64,000 nt of DNA from Okapia johnstoni (lineage: Eukaryota; Chordata; Mammalia; Artiodactyla; Giraffidae), in assembly GCA_024291935.2 (NCBI GenBank), contig JAGTYA010000026.1:2529501-2593500 (forward strand). The letters are read 5' to 3'. The position numbers were made by a program, and so were the translations under genes. The notes beneath the pieces were generated by a model. That model ran no database searches. It was not told the origin of the DNA and saw nothing but the letters and a program-made list of their open reading frames with translations. Positions within the stretch are counted from its first letter, which is position 1. Each line of letters opens with the position of its first letter. Below, piece by piece: positions 1 through 21,299 of this stretch.

Positions 1-255
1 GGCCCTGGTCCCACGGGCTGGGGTCCTCATAAGAAGAGCCGGTCAGGACACAGACGCACACAGGGCCGACCCTGGGAGGACACGGGGAGGAAACGGCCAT
101 CCACACGCCCAGGAGGGAGGCCTCAGGAGGACCAGCCCCGCCCGCACCTGGGTCTGGGGTTCCAGCCTCCAGGCCTAGAGAGAATGAAAGTCTGCTGTCT
201 GAGTCCCTAGGCTGTGGAATTGGGTTATGGCAGCCTGAACAACTCAATAACCTGG
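1..255 (+). repeat. MaLR/MLT1-like LTR fragment
   Basis: ggggtcctcataagaagagc, gacacagacgcacacagggc, ggaggcctcaggaggaccag and ggttatggcagcctgaacaac follow the common mammalian MaLR LTR pattern. Subfamily from memory. Confidence 0.6.
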
Positions 256-825
256 CAAACAGAATGGAAACTCAGGTAGGAGCCAGAGATATCAGGGGCC
301 CCTTGGAACATTCCCTGTGAGCCCCTGGCTCCCAACCCCCCACCAGAAGTGGATAGCATGGGGCTCCAGCAGGTTCCAGGGTGAAGGGGATGGACAAGGA
401 CCCCCTGGATAAGGCTGCAAGGTCAAAGCACTTCACACCTGGCCAGCCAGGCACAAACGACTAGACAAGACAGATTTCTGATGCTGAGTTTTCACAGAAT
501 AAACAGGCAGCCAAGTAAAGTCTTCCATGAGTTTTACAACTCGAACAGCCGGCCAGGGTGGTGCAGGAGCCCCCCTCCCAAGCTCCCGAGCCCACCCCGC
601 AGTGTGAGCCGGAGGAGAGGAGGGGACCTCACGCAGGGGCAAGGAGGCGCCCCCCGCCCATGCTCCTGGGACCCCACCCCACTTGCGACAGAAATCACCC
701 CCCATCTGTGTTTTCCTTACATGGGAGACAGTGATGCCGTTACCCTGTCCCCAAGGGTCCTGCCCCCACGGCCCACCCCAGGGGGACAATCTGATGGACA
801 ACGAGTTTTCTTCCGCGAGACTCAC

Positions 826-11010
<10,185 letters not shown>

Positions 11011-11099
11011 TATTTAATTCCACACCTCCCCGCAAACGGCGTCTTAACAGGCCTGTACGAGTCCCCCGCCCCGCATCAATCACGTTCGTTTCGTTACTG

Positions 11100-11735
11100 C
11101 TGCGCTTCGGCACGGCACCGGAGGACTAAAGCACACTCGATCTGTTCATCACCGTCAGGCATTTAAGTGAGCAGCCCCGTGCCAGCGCGCGCGCGCTTGA
11201 ACATACGCGCACTGCTGCTTCCGTTCCTGTGTGCATCTCCTTGGAGGGCACCTGTAGTTTCGTTGCCAGTTTCCCCTGGGGCTGCAGCCACCTGCGCCTC
11301 CCCAGACGCCTGACCTGGGTTATGCATATGTGCAACTTTACTAAATGTTGCCCAATTTCCTCTCTGTAGCGTTTGGAGCTGTTCACTACCAGTAGTTTTT
11401 CAGGTTTTGTTTTCCCATTTCACCCTTTAGTCCCCTTAGGGTAGGAATTCATTTTTTTCCCCCTTATGAATAAGCAGCTGGCTGACCATCTTTGATAGAA
11501 TAGGCACCCTTTTCTCCCGGTTTGCAATAATGCCTCTGCTATACATACACGTTTTTACATTTGAAACAAACTTGTTTCCTGTTTATAAAGTAAGACTTGT
11601 TCATGATAGACAATTTGGAAATTTCAGAAAAGAACGAAAATATTTATATGTTCATTCATTTAGTTGTAACTTTGACCCTTTGGGGGATAGTTTTCTTTGC
11701 CAGAAACACCTCAATCCTTTTCAGTTAAATCTCTC
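11100..11735. other. Intergenic stretch upstream of NADSYN1, nothing recognised
   Basis: A short (GC)n at about 11188-11198, then AT-rich sequence up to the BovB fragment. No coding signal. Confidence 0.5.
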
Positions 11736-11739
11736 CTTC

Positions 11740-12318
11740 CAACCATGGTTGCAGATGGTGACGGCAGCCCTGAAATTAAAAGACACTTGCTCCTTGCAAG
11801 AAAAGCTATGACCAACCTAGACAGCATATTAAAAAGCAGAGACATTACTTTGCCAACAAAGTTCCATCTAGTTAAAGCTATGTTTTTTCCAGTAGTCATG
11901 TATGGATGTGAGAGTTGGACTATAAAGAAAGCTGAGTGCCGAAGAATTGATACTTTTGAACTGTGGTGTTGGAGAAGAGTCTTGAGAGTCCCTTGGACTG
12001 CAAGATCAAAGCAGTCAATCCTAAAGGAAGTCAGTCCTGAATATTCACTGGAAGGACTGACGCTGAAATTGAAACTCCAATACTTTGGCCATCTGATGCG
12101 AAGAACTGACTCATTAGAAAAGACCCTGCTGCTGGGAAAGATTGAAGGCAGGAGGAGAAGGGGATGACAGAGGATGAGATAGTTGGATGGCATCACCATG
12201 TTGAATGGACATGAGTTTGAGCAAACTCTGGGAGTTGGTGATGGAGAGGGAAGCCTTACGTGCTACAGTCTGTGAGGTTGCAAGGAGTCGGACAGGACTG
12301 AGCGACTGAACTGAACCA
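11740..12318 (+). mobile_element. BovB LINE (RTE) 3' fragment
   Basis: Encodes the C-terminal BovB ORF2 region in one open frame (VKAMFFPVVMYGCESWTIKK, WCWRRVLRVPWTARS, LKLQYFGHLMRR) and ends in the (ACTGA)-type tail GAGCGACTGAACTGAAC. Confidence 0.9.
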
Positions 12319-12922
12319 TGGCCGATTCTAGGCCTCAGCCGGGAATGGAGCAAATCCTACAATGTCTGGTTGGAGTGGAAACTAAGCACATTCTCTCATA
12401 ATGTGAGCATTGACAAAAAGAGTCGGTTTGGAGGGGTTCCTACTGGCCAATTATGGGACAATTTGTTTATCCAAAGATAATGACTTTTTTAAAAAAAGGT
12501 AAATGACAGATCCTCAATGAGCAAAAAATTTATTAGCCCATACTGACAAAGGATAAAATAAGAAAGGGAAATTCTTTACAGAAAAAATGCCAACTAATCA
12601 ATCCTGAAAGGATGATGAAGTTAGATCACCCTTTTGCTTCAAGAAGTTTGATTTGGGCAAGAGTCATCATTAAATGCTAGATAATTGGACCGAAGGTTAT
12701 TTGGGAGCAGTATATTTACACAGTTTCAAAGTATCACTCCACAGCTTACTCATTAATCATGAAAGGAAAGTGGAGACTTTTGGCAGAAGCCACTTCAACC
12801 ACAGGATCAAACTCACCATCGACAAAGGGACAAAATGACATCATGTTGCCTCCTGCTATGATGCATGACATCTATGTAGTATATTATCCTCCCTCACAAT
12901 GCATCACCTAAATTCAAAGACA

Positions 12923-13049
12923 GGGACTTCCCTGGTGGTCCAGTGGTTCAGACTCTGGTTTCCACCACAGGTGGCACAGGTTCCATTCCTAGTTGGGGAA
13001 CTAAAATTCAGCATGCTACTTAACGTGGCTGGAAAAAAAAAAAAAAAAC
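12923..13049 (+). mobile_element. CHR-type SINE, short
   Basis: gggacttccctggtggtccag head, gttggggaactaaaattcag, and a poly-A tail at 13032-13048. Confidence 0.8.
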
Positions 13050-13277
13050 AAGGACAAGGAAAACAGCCAAACCAGATCAAGAGACTTGCTATGAAGAAAA
13101 GCCAGCCTTGACTCCTCAAAGTGGTCAAGGACAGAGAAGATACAATAAAACAAAACAGAAAGCAATGCTAGGGCAGAGGTCTAGATTAAGGGAGGCTACG
13201 GAACCAAGATAACTAAATGCACAGTGTGGTTCCCCAATTGGATCCTGGAATTTTTAAATGAGCTATGAAGGATATAT

Positions 13278-13595
13278 GGGCTTCCCTGATAGCTCAGCTG
13301 GTGAAGAATCCACCTGCAATACAGGAGACTCGGGTTTGATTCCTGGGTCGGGAAGATCCGCTGGAGAAGGAATAGGCTACCCCCTCCAGTATTCTTTGGC
13401 TTCCCTTGTAGCTCAGCTGGTAAAGAATCTGCCTGCAATGTGGGAGACCTGGGTTCCATCTCTGGGTTGGAAAGATTCCCCTGGAGAAGGGAAAGGCTAC
13501 CCACTCCAGTGTTCTGGCCTAAAAAATTCCATAGACGGGACAGTTCATGGGGTCGCAAAGACTTGGACCCAACTGAGCGACTTCACTTTTTCATA
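13278..13595 (+). mobile_element. Bov-A2 (dimeric) SINE
   Basis: Two Bov-A units in tandem (cttccctgatagctcagctg; cttcccttgtagctcagctg) ending in gagcgacttcacttt. Flanked by aaggatat at 13268-13275 and 13596-13603. Inserted in an L1 3' UTR. Confidence 0.92.
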
Positions 13596-14129
13596 AAGGA
13601 TATGATTGGGACAGTTGGAGGAAAGTGAATATGAGTAATATATCAGACAATAGCATTGAATGTATGTTAAATTTCCAGAGTGTGGCCACTTTATTTTGAT
13701 AATGTAGGAGAATGTCCTTGTTATTAGGAGATGGATACTGAAATATTCAGGAAGGAGGTATCATCATAGCTAATTAGTGTTTCAGGAAAAATACACACAG
13801 CTACAGGAAGGCAGAAATTAAATGTGCAAACTGTTGACAGCTGTTGAATGTAGGTATGTAGGTGTTCACTTTACTATTTATTCAACTGGTTTGCATGTTT
13901 GACATTTTCAAAATAAAAAACTGCAGAGGGAACAAATGTTTCCATGAGGTACACAGAAACGCCCATGCAGACCCCTCTGACGGAAAGGCTGATGCCCAGA
14001 TTTGCAAGTGGAGCCGCCCCTTGCCACCAGACGCTGCCTGGGTTCCACAGCCATCCAGGTCAAGGTCATGCCCTTGCAAAAGTAGCCTGTGTATCATGAT
14101 TGAGGGAGGCAGGGGTATATGAGAGAGGG

Positions 14130-14700
14130 TTGGCCATTCCTGCTGTCAACAGAAATAATAAACCAATCTATAATAGGAATAGAAGAGTTTTATTTGAGAC
14201 AAACTGAGGATTATAGCCCAGGAGACTCTGATTCGAGAAGCAATTAAAACTACAAAGTGGGGGATGCTTATAAATGTAAAAATCCACAAAATGATGAAAG
14301 TTGTTTGTCAAGAATTGTAATCACAATTGGCAAGAGGTAAGTATGCTTGTTAAGCAAGGATTAGTTGGGGTCCAAAATGGTTGCCTAATACAAGAGGAGA
14401 GCTTGAGTCTCCGAAGGTTGCTGCTGGCAGCTAGCAGATGGCTCTTCTGAGACTAGCTGGGGGTGTCCTTGAGGGTGATAAGGTTCAGAAAACTCAAGTT
14501 CTCCGTGACGCAGGAACATGTCTGAAACCCTGTCCACAGTGGCCATCCAGATCCATTTCAAATGGCTGAACCGTAGTTCCTCCATTTCGATTTTTTTTAA
14601 ACGGCCTTCTTTGTTTTGAATGGTTAAAGCAGATGTAGCACGCCCGGTTTGATAGGCCACAAACAGGTGGTTTTGGTGAGCCTACAGTTCGAGTTGACTC
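14130..14700. repeat. Possible unclassified LTR-like repeat
   Basis: Contains gagttttatttgagacaaactgaggattatagcccagg, a phrase I associate with LTR 3' ends but cannot place. Otherwise AT-rich and without coding potential. Confidence 0.35.
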
Positions 14701-15099
14701 ACCGCTGGAATGATTGCCCCAGCCCTTGATATGTGAACCAGGGGACCACTCCGAGGGCCTCTCTTATTAGGGGGCTTCCCCACGTGGTTGACCTAAGCTG
14801 CAGGCCCCACCCCACCCATTCAAATTCTCGCTCTGCCCAGCTCTGATACTTCCTGCCCTCTGCGCGGCTCTGCACAGCTGATCCGTACCCTGAACTCCAT
14901 CTCTGGCTCTGTTCCAGGCGAGCCCTCACCTGTGATGGCCTTCCAGCGGAGACCTCTCCCTGACACCCCCAGTAACACTGGAACCTGCACGCCCTGCTTC
15001 AGCCTCCTCCACCCCAGTTTTCACCATATTTCTCATTGACGGTTTGTTTACTGATCCCGCTTCCCCCGCACCCCCACCCCCACGGGCACCCCAGGGGCA

Positions 15100-15830
15100 G
15101 CGATCTTGTCTGTTTCGTGGGTTGATGGGGACCCCATTGGCAGAAGAGGAAGCAGGCTGCGGAGCTCAGCGGCCTGCCCACGACCGCGGCTGGGGACGCG
15201 CCCCCCAGCCTGGCCGCGCTCCCGGGGCCCCTGGGTTACGCGCCCGCCGGCAGGCCGCGCGCGCGGGGCAGGCCCTCCGCTGTCAGTCTCGCGCCCCGCG
15301 GCTGCCGAGTGGAGCGCGCGGTGGCCCGGAGTCAGCCCACGGGGTGGGGCGAGGCGCCGCGGCCAATCGCCGGGCCCGAGGGGCGCCGGGTCGTGCCGGG
15401 CCCGTCTGCGATTGGCCGCCGGTCGCTACACCTCATCGTGGGGACGCGGCGGCCATCGGCTCAGACCGCGCGGGTCCGAGCTGGCGCCCAGCCGGGTGCG
15501 CAGGTGAGCGGGCCCGCCGCGCCGGTGCGGGCTGCGCGCAAGGGCAGGTGGGCAGGTCGGGGGGCGCGCGCAGGGGCGGGTGGGCGGCTCGGGGGGCGCG
15601 CGCAGGCCGGGGCGGGCTGGGCGTGGAGGGCGGCGAGTGCTCCGCGGAGGGGCAGACGCACGGGCAGGGGCCGCGTGCGAGCGGGCGAGCCAAGTCCGGG
15701 GGTCTGGGGGCGCGGGTTGGCCACCGGAAGACGGCCCTTCGGGGATGCTCGTCCTCCCCGCGGCGGTCGGGAGCTCCTTGCGCGAGCCGAGACGGGGCGA
15801 GCCAGGTGAGTGCCTCTTGGGCCGGGGGGA
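15100..15830. promoter_or_regulatory. CpG island and DHCR7 promoter with opposed CCAAT boxes
   Basis: Dense CpG island ending in the probable DHCR7 first exon. CCAAT lies at 15363-15367 and its reverse complement ATTGG at 15411-15415, both inside the longer ggccaatcg / cgattggcc context, which are good NF-Y sites. DHCR7 is a known SREBP-2 target, and NF-Y commonly acts with SREBP-2. A sterol-element-like CACCTCATCG lies just downstream, at about 15430-15439, but the match is only suggestive. Downstream, at about 15550-15612, a G-rich unit containing gggggcgcgcgcag is repeated in tandem. Confidence 0.7.
15430..15503 (+). other. DHCR7: DHCR7 exon 1 (untranslated), 5' end approximate
   Basis: The GC-rich sequence ends in the donor GTGCGCAG|GTGAGC at 15503/15504, directly downstream of the two CCAAT boxes. 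The 5' end is a guess. A second usable donor (GCCAG|GTGAGT at 15805/15806) could serve an alternative first exon. Confidence 0.5.
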
Positions 15831-15947
15831 CCGCTTTCTTCCTCGGGTGCCCCGCGCGAGTGGATGCAGTTTTCTGTTGAGGAAACATGGACCGTCTGTC
15901 TGCTCACTGAGAAGCGGGGAGCCCGCAGCAGCGGACTCTGACTTGCT

Positions 15948-16056
15948 TCTGCTGCTAAGTCACCTCAGTCGTGCCCGACTCTGCGCGACCCCGTAGACGG
16001 CAGCCCAGCAGGCTCCGCCGTCCCCGGGATTCTCCAGGCAAGAACACTGGAGTGGG
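15948..16056 (-). mobile_element. Bov-tA SINE, partial
   Basis: gctgctaagtcacctcagtcg to gaacactggagtgggtt. Lies just downstream of the DHCR7 CpG island, with unusually many CpGs retained. Confidence 0.85.
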
Positions 16057-16329
16057 TTAGACTGCTTGCAGGGGGCTGAGGGGTGGGGGTCCCGGCCCAG
16101 CCGGCAGTGCAGGAAGTTGCTCACAAAAGACCGAACGCGCCCTCCTCTTCCAGCGTTCCCCACTAACTTAACTGATGGAGCAGTGTTGCCTCTTTCTTGG
16201 ACATTTTATAATTTTATCGAAAAGGTTTTTAAGGGTAGGAATTGCTCTGGTGAGATTTCAGACAAAAAGAGAAAGGAGGGAGGACAACGGCAAAGGAGGA
16301 GATCATGTTTGTCAAAAGTGGTGTTTCCT

Positions 16330-16470
16330 GAATGTCCGGCTCTACCCTGGGTACTCTGACCTAAATTCTCAGAATACCCTGCGTTCTAGACATCGCTCCA
16401 TCTTACAGATGAGAAGACTGAGGCTCCCCAGAGGTGCAGTGACATGTGGCGAGTCCTGTACTTAGCGACA
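16330..16470. repeat. MIR fragment
   Basis: cttacagatgagaagactgaggctccccagaggtgcagtg is MIR core-like. DHCR7 intron 1. A similar short piece is at about 18885-18935. Confidence 0.5.
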
Positions 16471-17007
16471 AAGCCAGGGTTCAAGCCCAGAGATACTGGC
16501 GACAGACTGGTTTGGAGGGAGGAGTCCTCAGGACAATGCCTGCATTTACTGTGGGGGTGGAGGGGTGGGGGGGGGTGCGGGGGCGGGTGAACAGTCTCCA
16601 TGGCAGCTGAGCCAGAGCTCTCCAGGGCCAAGCTCTGGGAAGGGCCAATAGCCATCTCTGCATTTGGCAACTGAGGCTTGTGAATTGCATGTGCAGGTGA
16701 GGGCATGACCACCCCACCCAAAGTGGGCAGGGAGGATGTAAAAAAGCTGCAGGTAAACTCAAGTATCACCCCACACATCACCGCCCCCTGCCTTGGGGAC
16801 CGATGACCTCCCTGCCCCTGGAGAAAGCCACAAATGTTCCCAGAACTGTGTATTTAAGGACTCCAAGAGCTATTTCAACAGCTCTTTTTATTGTTGCTAA
16901 ACTATTTTATAATAAGTACATGTCGACTAGAAAAATTAGGAAAAGGGGCTGGGGGAACCCACGCGGAAGTCCCACCCTGTTGAGGATTTTGGTGTAGGGC
17001 TTTTAAA

Positions 17008-17127
17008 AAAAGTTATTTATTTGCCTGCACCAGGTCTTAGTTGCGGCATGTGGGATCTAGTTCCCTGACCAGAGGTTGAACCTGGGCCCCCTGCTTTGGG
17101 AGTGCAGAGTCTTAGCCACTGGATCAG
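17008..17127 (-). mobile_element. CHR-type SINE, short
   Basis: ttgcctgcaccaggtcttagt to agtcttagccactggatca. DHCR7 intron 1. Confidence 0.75.
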
Positions 17128-17672
17128 AATGACTTTTTGAATAGCTTTTTAGTGATAGACTGTCTTACAGCCTGCCCTTGTGCTGGTACATACCAGGGAA
17201 CCTTCTTCCACGTTAACCTCATTCTTTTTAACAGCTGCTGAGTATTCCACTGTACCAGGGCGTCACTGTTTTCCTCATCTCCTTATTGATAGTCATTTTG
17301 TTATCTCCAATATGTTGCAAGTGCTGCAGAATGGAAGTTCTTGCATCTGCCTTTTCACATAGCCATCTGTTTATGTCCCAGGATAAATTCCGACAGGTAG
17401 CAACTGAGCCAACCTGAAGGTCTACCTGGTCTCTGGAACTGTCCTCCAGTTGAAGAGCAGCTGCCCAGCCCTCACTGGCCCTGAATTCTGTCATTCCTTT
17501 CAGTACTAGGTAGGGCACATCTGTCCTTTTACGTGTCTCCTACTGCTTAGACAAACGCATTTCTAAACCAGAACCTCTGCTGTTCCAATAATGTTCCAGC
17601 CGCTTTTATGTATGTTAGGGTAGTACCTAGCCCAGCACTCACAAAGACTGACTGTTGTCATCACTACTCTGA

Positions 17673-17953
17673 ATTTTTTATTTTATTATTATTATTATTT
17701 TTGTTTTGGCTGTGCTGGGTCTTTGTTGCTGCGTGTAGGCTTTCTCGAGGTGTGGCCAGTGGAGGCTACGCTTTGCTGTGGTGCGTGAGCTTCTCATTTC
17801 GGGGGCTTCTCATCGCGGAGCACGGCTTCAGTGGTTGTAGTGCAGGGGCTGTGTTGCTCTGTGGCACGTGGGCTCCTCTGGGACCAGGAAGCAAACCGGT
17901 GTCCCCTGCATTGCAAGGCGGACTCTTAACCACTGGACCACCAGGGAAGCCCC
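17673..17953 (-). mobile_element. CHR-type SINE
   Basis: ATT-rich tail at left, then ttttggctgtgctgggtctt to ccactggaccaccagggaagcccc. Confidence 0.85.
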
Positions 17954-18482
17954 ACTACTCTGATTGTACTCCTCAGCCTCCCAAGTGTGTCACAGGAGGT
18001 GGCGTGCCCACAGACCCAGCTCCCTCCCTGTAGGTCTGTGCTCGCTACTTTCTCCACTTTCCTTGCCGGCAACTCTCCAGAGTGGGGTGGGAATTCTGTG
18101 GGTTCACAGGTGCTTGCAGCTTGGTAGATGCCCGGCCAATAGTGGCCACCCGTGACTGCCTGTGTCACCCAGGGATGGCCCCGACAGTATCTTGTGCTCC
18201 CCTAATACCTTGCTGCTCCCACATCAAGAATCAGAGCCTGCTTCCCCCGCCTTGAAAGGTGGTGGGCTGCTGACTCGGTGTAGCCAACAGAACGCTCTGG
18301 GAGTGATGTCACATGCCTTCCCAGGAAGAAAAGGCAGCTTGGGCACCTCCTCCCTCCGCCCTGAGGCCGCCGTGCTGGGAGGAAGACCAAGCTGGCCTGT
18401 ACCATCACATCCCAGGCTGGAGCTAACCTAGGCAGCTTCCCCAGATCCCCGACCCACAGAAACACTGAAAGAGGACAAAAGA

Positions 18483-18605
18483 TGGTTTTGTTTTGTTTTT
18501 GACCGCACTGCTTGTGGGATCTTAGTCCCCTAATCAGGGACTGAACCCAAGCCCTCAGCAGTGAAGATACAGAGTCCTAACCACTGGACAGCCAGGGGAT
18601 TCCCA
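18483..18605 (-). mobile_element. CHR-type SINE, short
   Basis: ggatcttagtcccctaatcag to ccactggacagccaggggattccc. Confidence 0.75.
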
Positions 18606-19614
18606 AAAGACTGTTGTTTTCAGCCTCTGCATTGAGAAGAGGTGAGTTGCATGGAGGGCAGCAGAATGCTTCAGGGTTGGACATTGCAGGGGCATCCGCT
18701 TTAAACCTCTGCCAGGCCGAGCTTCACCCCGACACCCTATGTGAGCCCACCTTCCTGAGGCCCGGGTGCTGACAGTGGTGTTGGCAGTAGCTAACCTCTC
18801 TGGGAAGAACTCCGATGGGACTTGGGAGGGGCTCTGAGCACCTGGCCCCGTGACTTCATTTACCCCACAGAGTGGGTTACTTTGTAGGTGAGGAAACTGA
18901 GGCTAGCGAGTAGAAGTAGCTGCTCACGGTCACACACTCTGAGTTCCAAGTGGGGACATGTTGGCAACAGGACCTGATCCTGCAGGGAACTTGCAGCCTT
19001 GCCAGTGACATCTGGGCCTCCTGGGCATCACCGTGCCATCCCATCTCTGCCGTGCTTCTGCATCTCCAATGCCTCTCCAAACACCAAACCCTCAAGATGC
19101 CAAAAGGTCTGCCACAGGACTTAAGCCATCTGTTGCATGGGTCCCAGGCTGTTGATGGTGGTGTTCTCAGCTAGGAACACTGAAGGCACTCGCCTGGCCT
19201 GCTTTACTATGAGGAGCCCCATAGACAGCGCTCCCACTGGGACCATGTAGTGGCCAGACAGGCCCTTGCAGTTCTTACGACTGCAGGACACCATCAGCAA
19301 AAGCCATTAGGGAAGGTTGAGGAACAAGGTTTGTTACTCATAGGTCCTGTGGGTACTTGCCCGCCTGCATCCACTCAGCCAGACTGAGTGGAAAGAGGAT
19401 GAGTGTGTGGGCCTGGAGCCCTCCCTTTACGAGGGCATGAGAGAGCAGTGTCTAGAGTTTCACGGGCTCACTGTTTTATAAAAAATATTTATTTATTTTT
19501 AAATGGAAGATAAGAGATTTACAGTACTGTTGATTTCTGCCATACATCAATATGAATCAGCCATAGGCGTACATATGTCTGCCACCTCCCACCTCCAGGA
19601 ACCTATTTGCAGGA

Positions 19615-20021
19615 CAGCAATGGAGACACTAGTCACGCATGGATGTGAGAGCTGGACCACAAAGAAGGCTGGGCACCAAAGAATTGATGCTTTTCAATTG
19701 TGGTGCTGGAGAAGACTCTTGAGAGTCCCCTGGACTGCAAGGAGATCAAATCACTCAATCCTAAAGGAAATCAACCCTGAATATTCATTGGAAGGACTGA
19801 TACTGAAGTTGAAGCTCCAATACTTTGGCCATCCAATGCCAAGAGCCGACTCATTGGAAAAGACCCTGATGCTGGAAAAGATTGAGGGCAATAGGAAAGG
19901 GGGTGGCAGAAGATGAGATGATTGGATGGTATCAACAACTCAATGGGCATGAGTTTGAACAAACTCTAAAAGATGGTGAAGGACAGGGAAGCCCGGCAGG
20001 CTGCAGTCCATGGGGTCGCCT
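19615..20021 (+). mobile_element. BovB LINE 3' fragment
   Basis: Same ORF2 C-terminus (THGCESWTTKKAGHQRIDAF, LRVPWTARRSNHSILKEINP) followed by the 3' UTR to CAGTCCATGGGGTCGC. 5' truncated; in DHCR7 intron 1. Confidence 0.9.
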
Positions 20022-20661
20022 GTGGAGCTCAAAATGCGGCCTGGGGAGCTGACCAGGGTGCCGAAAAGCCCCGTGCACTTCCCTGACTCCTCCCTGGGTG
20101 TGTGTGTGGGCTTTGAAGCCCCAAGACACTCATGAAGGTCACTGGGTCCAGTAGGTCTGCAGAGAACCAGGCTCCAAGCCCAGATCACTGTCTGTGATGC
20201 CCTGTATTCGTGGCACTCACTGGTTCCAGGAATGCCTAGGGGGAAGATGCATGCTTGGGGTGGGGGTGGGGGTGGAGTGGGCAGGGTGGGACTTGATCCT
20301 GGTCGATGGTACCGACATTCCAGGGGTATGTGCACTGCCCGGTATGAGTCTGCAAAGAAGCCAACTTGGGCTGTTCCTCAGTCCACCGTGTTAAGGCTCA
20401 TCTCCAGGGCAACTCCTCCAGGAAGCTCCCCCATCCAGCTCCACCCATTGTTTATAAGTGCTTCTTCTTTGGCAGACATCGTATGTGCCAGGCAGAGAAG
20501 CTACGAGTTAAGATTGCCTTATTGTGGAGATCCCCACCCATGGGGCCTGTTGCACTTTCAAATCCTGGGCGCTGAGCTTGGTTACCAGGTGGGACTTGAG
20601 AAAATTCTCATTTGGATCCTTATCTCCCTGAGTCTTTTCGTCACCTTTGTGTGTCCTGCAG

Positions 20662-20789
20662 GACTTTGTTCAGTGGATTGAAAAGGATCTCGCAGGCCTG
20701 TGGAGCGTAGGAGTCTAGAGAGTTGAAAGGGGGCAGTGCAGGAAGGAAACCTACGTTCTGCAGTGGAGCCACTTGGTGAGAGGTTGGAG
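20662..20789 (+). other. DHCR7: Candidate untranslated exon 2 of DHCR7
   Basis: A strong pyrimidine tract with TCCTGCAG precedes 20662, and a consensus donor GAG|GTAAGT follows 20789. A weaker donor at 20775/20776 is an alternative. The 128 bases between are not recognisably repetitive and hold no long ORF. Human DHCR7 has an untranslated exon between its promoter and the ATG exon, so the position is plausible. Assignment rests on splice signals only. Confidence 0.45.
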
Positions 20790-20986
20790 GTAAGTGCCTC
20801 TCATCGCTGCTACTTGTTTTCAGAGGCACCTGGTCTGTCAGCGCTCAGTGTCAATTCCTGCCTGATTCTTAGGAAAAAAACGTTAATTACTTCCTGGACA
20901 CCACGCTTTCCCCTATTTTCAGCCACCTACTGCCAACGGTGTTCCTTCCACATTTATTAAAAATTCCATGCTTATGACAGAGAGGT

Positions 20987-21056
20987 GCGTGGGTGGTTCA
21001 GTGGTAGAATTCACACCGCCACGTGGGAGGGCCACGCTCATTTCCCGGCCCATGCA
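20987..21056 (+). tRNA. tRNA-Gly(GCC)-like sequence, probably a pseudogene
   Basis: Starts GCGTGGGTGGTTCAGTGGTA and ends CCCGGCCCATGCA, closely following mammalian tRNA-Gly-GCC. The acceptor stem GCGTGGG/CCCATGC pairs at all seven positions (one G-U), although both strands differ from the usual gene. The D arm and A box are intact. The anticodon loop seems one base short around GCC, and the T-arm 5' strand and B box are degraded (CGCTCATTTCC in place of GGTTCGATTCC). No T-run terminator follows directly. Located in the intron before the DHCR7 ATG exon, with a Bov-tA SINE just downstream. Confidence 0.6.
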
Positions 21057-21076
21057 GCCACAGCGTTCCCTTTCTG

Positions 21077-21283
21077 GGCTGCCCTGGTGCTCCGGCAGTA
21101 AAGAATCCAGTTACAGTGCAGGAGACACAGGAGACCTGGGTTTGATCCCTGGGTCAGGTTGATCCCTTGGAGAAGGGAATGGCTGTCCACTCTGGTATTC
21201 TTGCCTGGGAGATCCCATGGACAGAGGAGCCTGGCAGGCTACAGTCCATGGGGTGGTGGAGAGTCAGACGTGACTGAGCAGCT
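21077..21283 (+). mobile_element. Bov-tA SINE
   Basis: ctgggctgccctggtgctccg to cgtgactgagcagctcac. DHCR7 intron 2, next to the tRNA-Gly-like sequence. Confidence 0.88.
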
Positions 21284-21299
21284 CACACACACGTGACAG

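Larger units (their letters stand above)
12540..13925 (+). mobile_element. Old L1 3' region with two nested SINEs
   Basis: 13600-13920 matches the 3' UTR of old L1M elements (gttaaatttccagagtgtgg, gtaggagaatgtccttgttattaggag, cattttcaaaataaaaaac). 12540-13270 is probably the same element, split by the CHR and Bov-A2 insertions; that part is less certain. Confidence 0.55.

Noticed and set aside
11697..12167. 156-codon plus-strand open frame
   Set aside because: It is the C-terminal part of the BovB ORF2, 5' truncated; a transposon remnant and not a host gene.
15044..15880. 278-codon open frame through the DHCR7 CpG island
   Set aside because: High GC content removes stop codons. The frame is Arg/Ala/Gly-rich, lacks any domain and overlaps promoter and untranslated exon.
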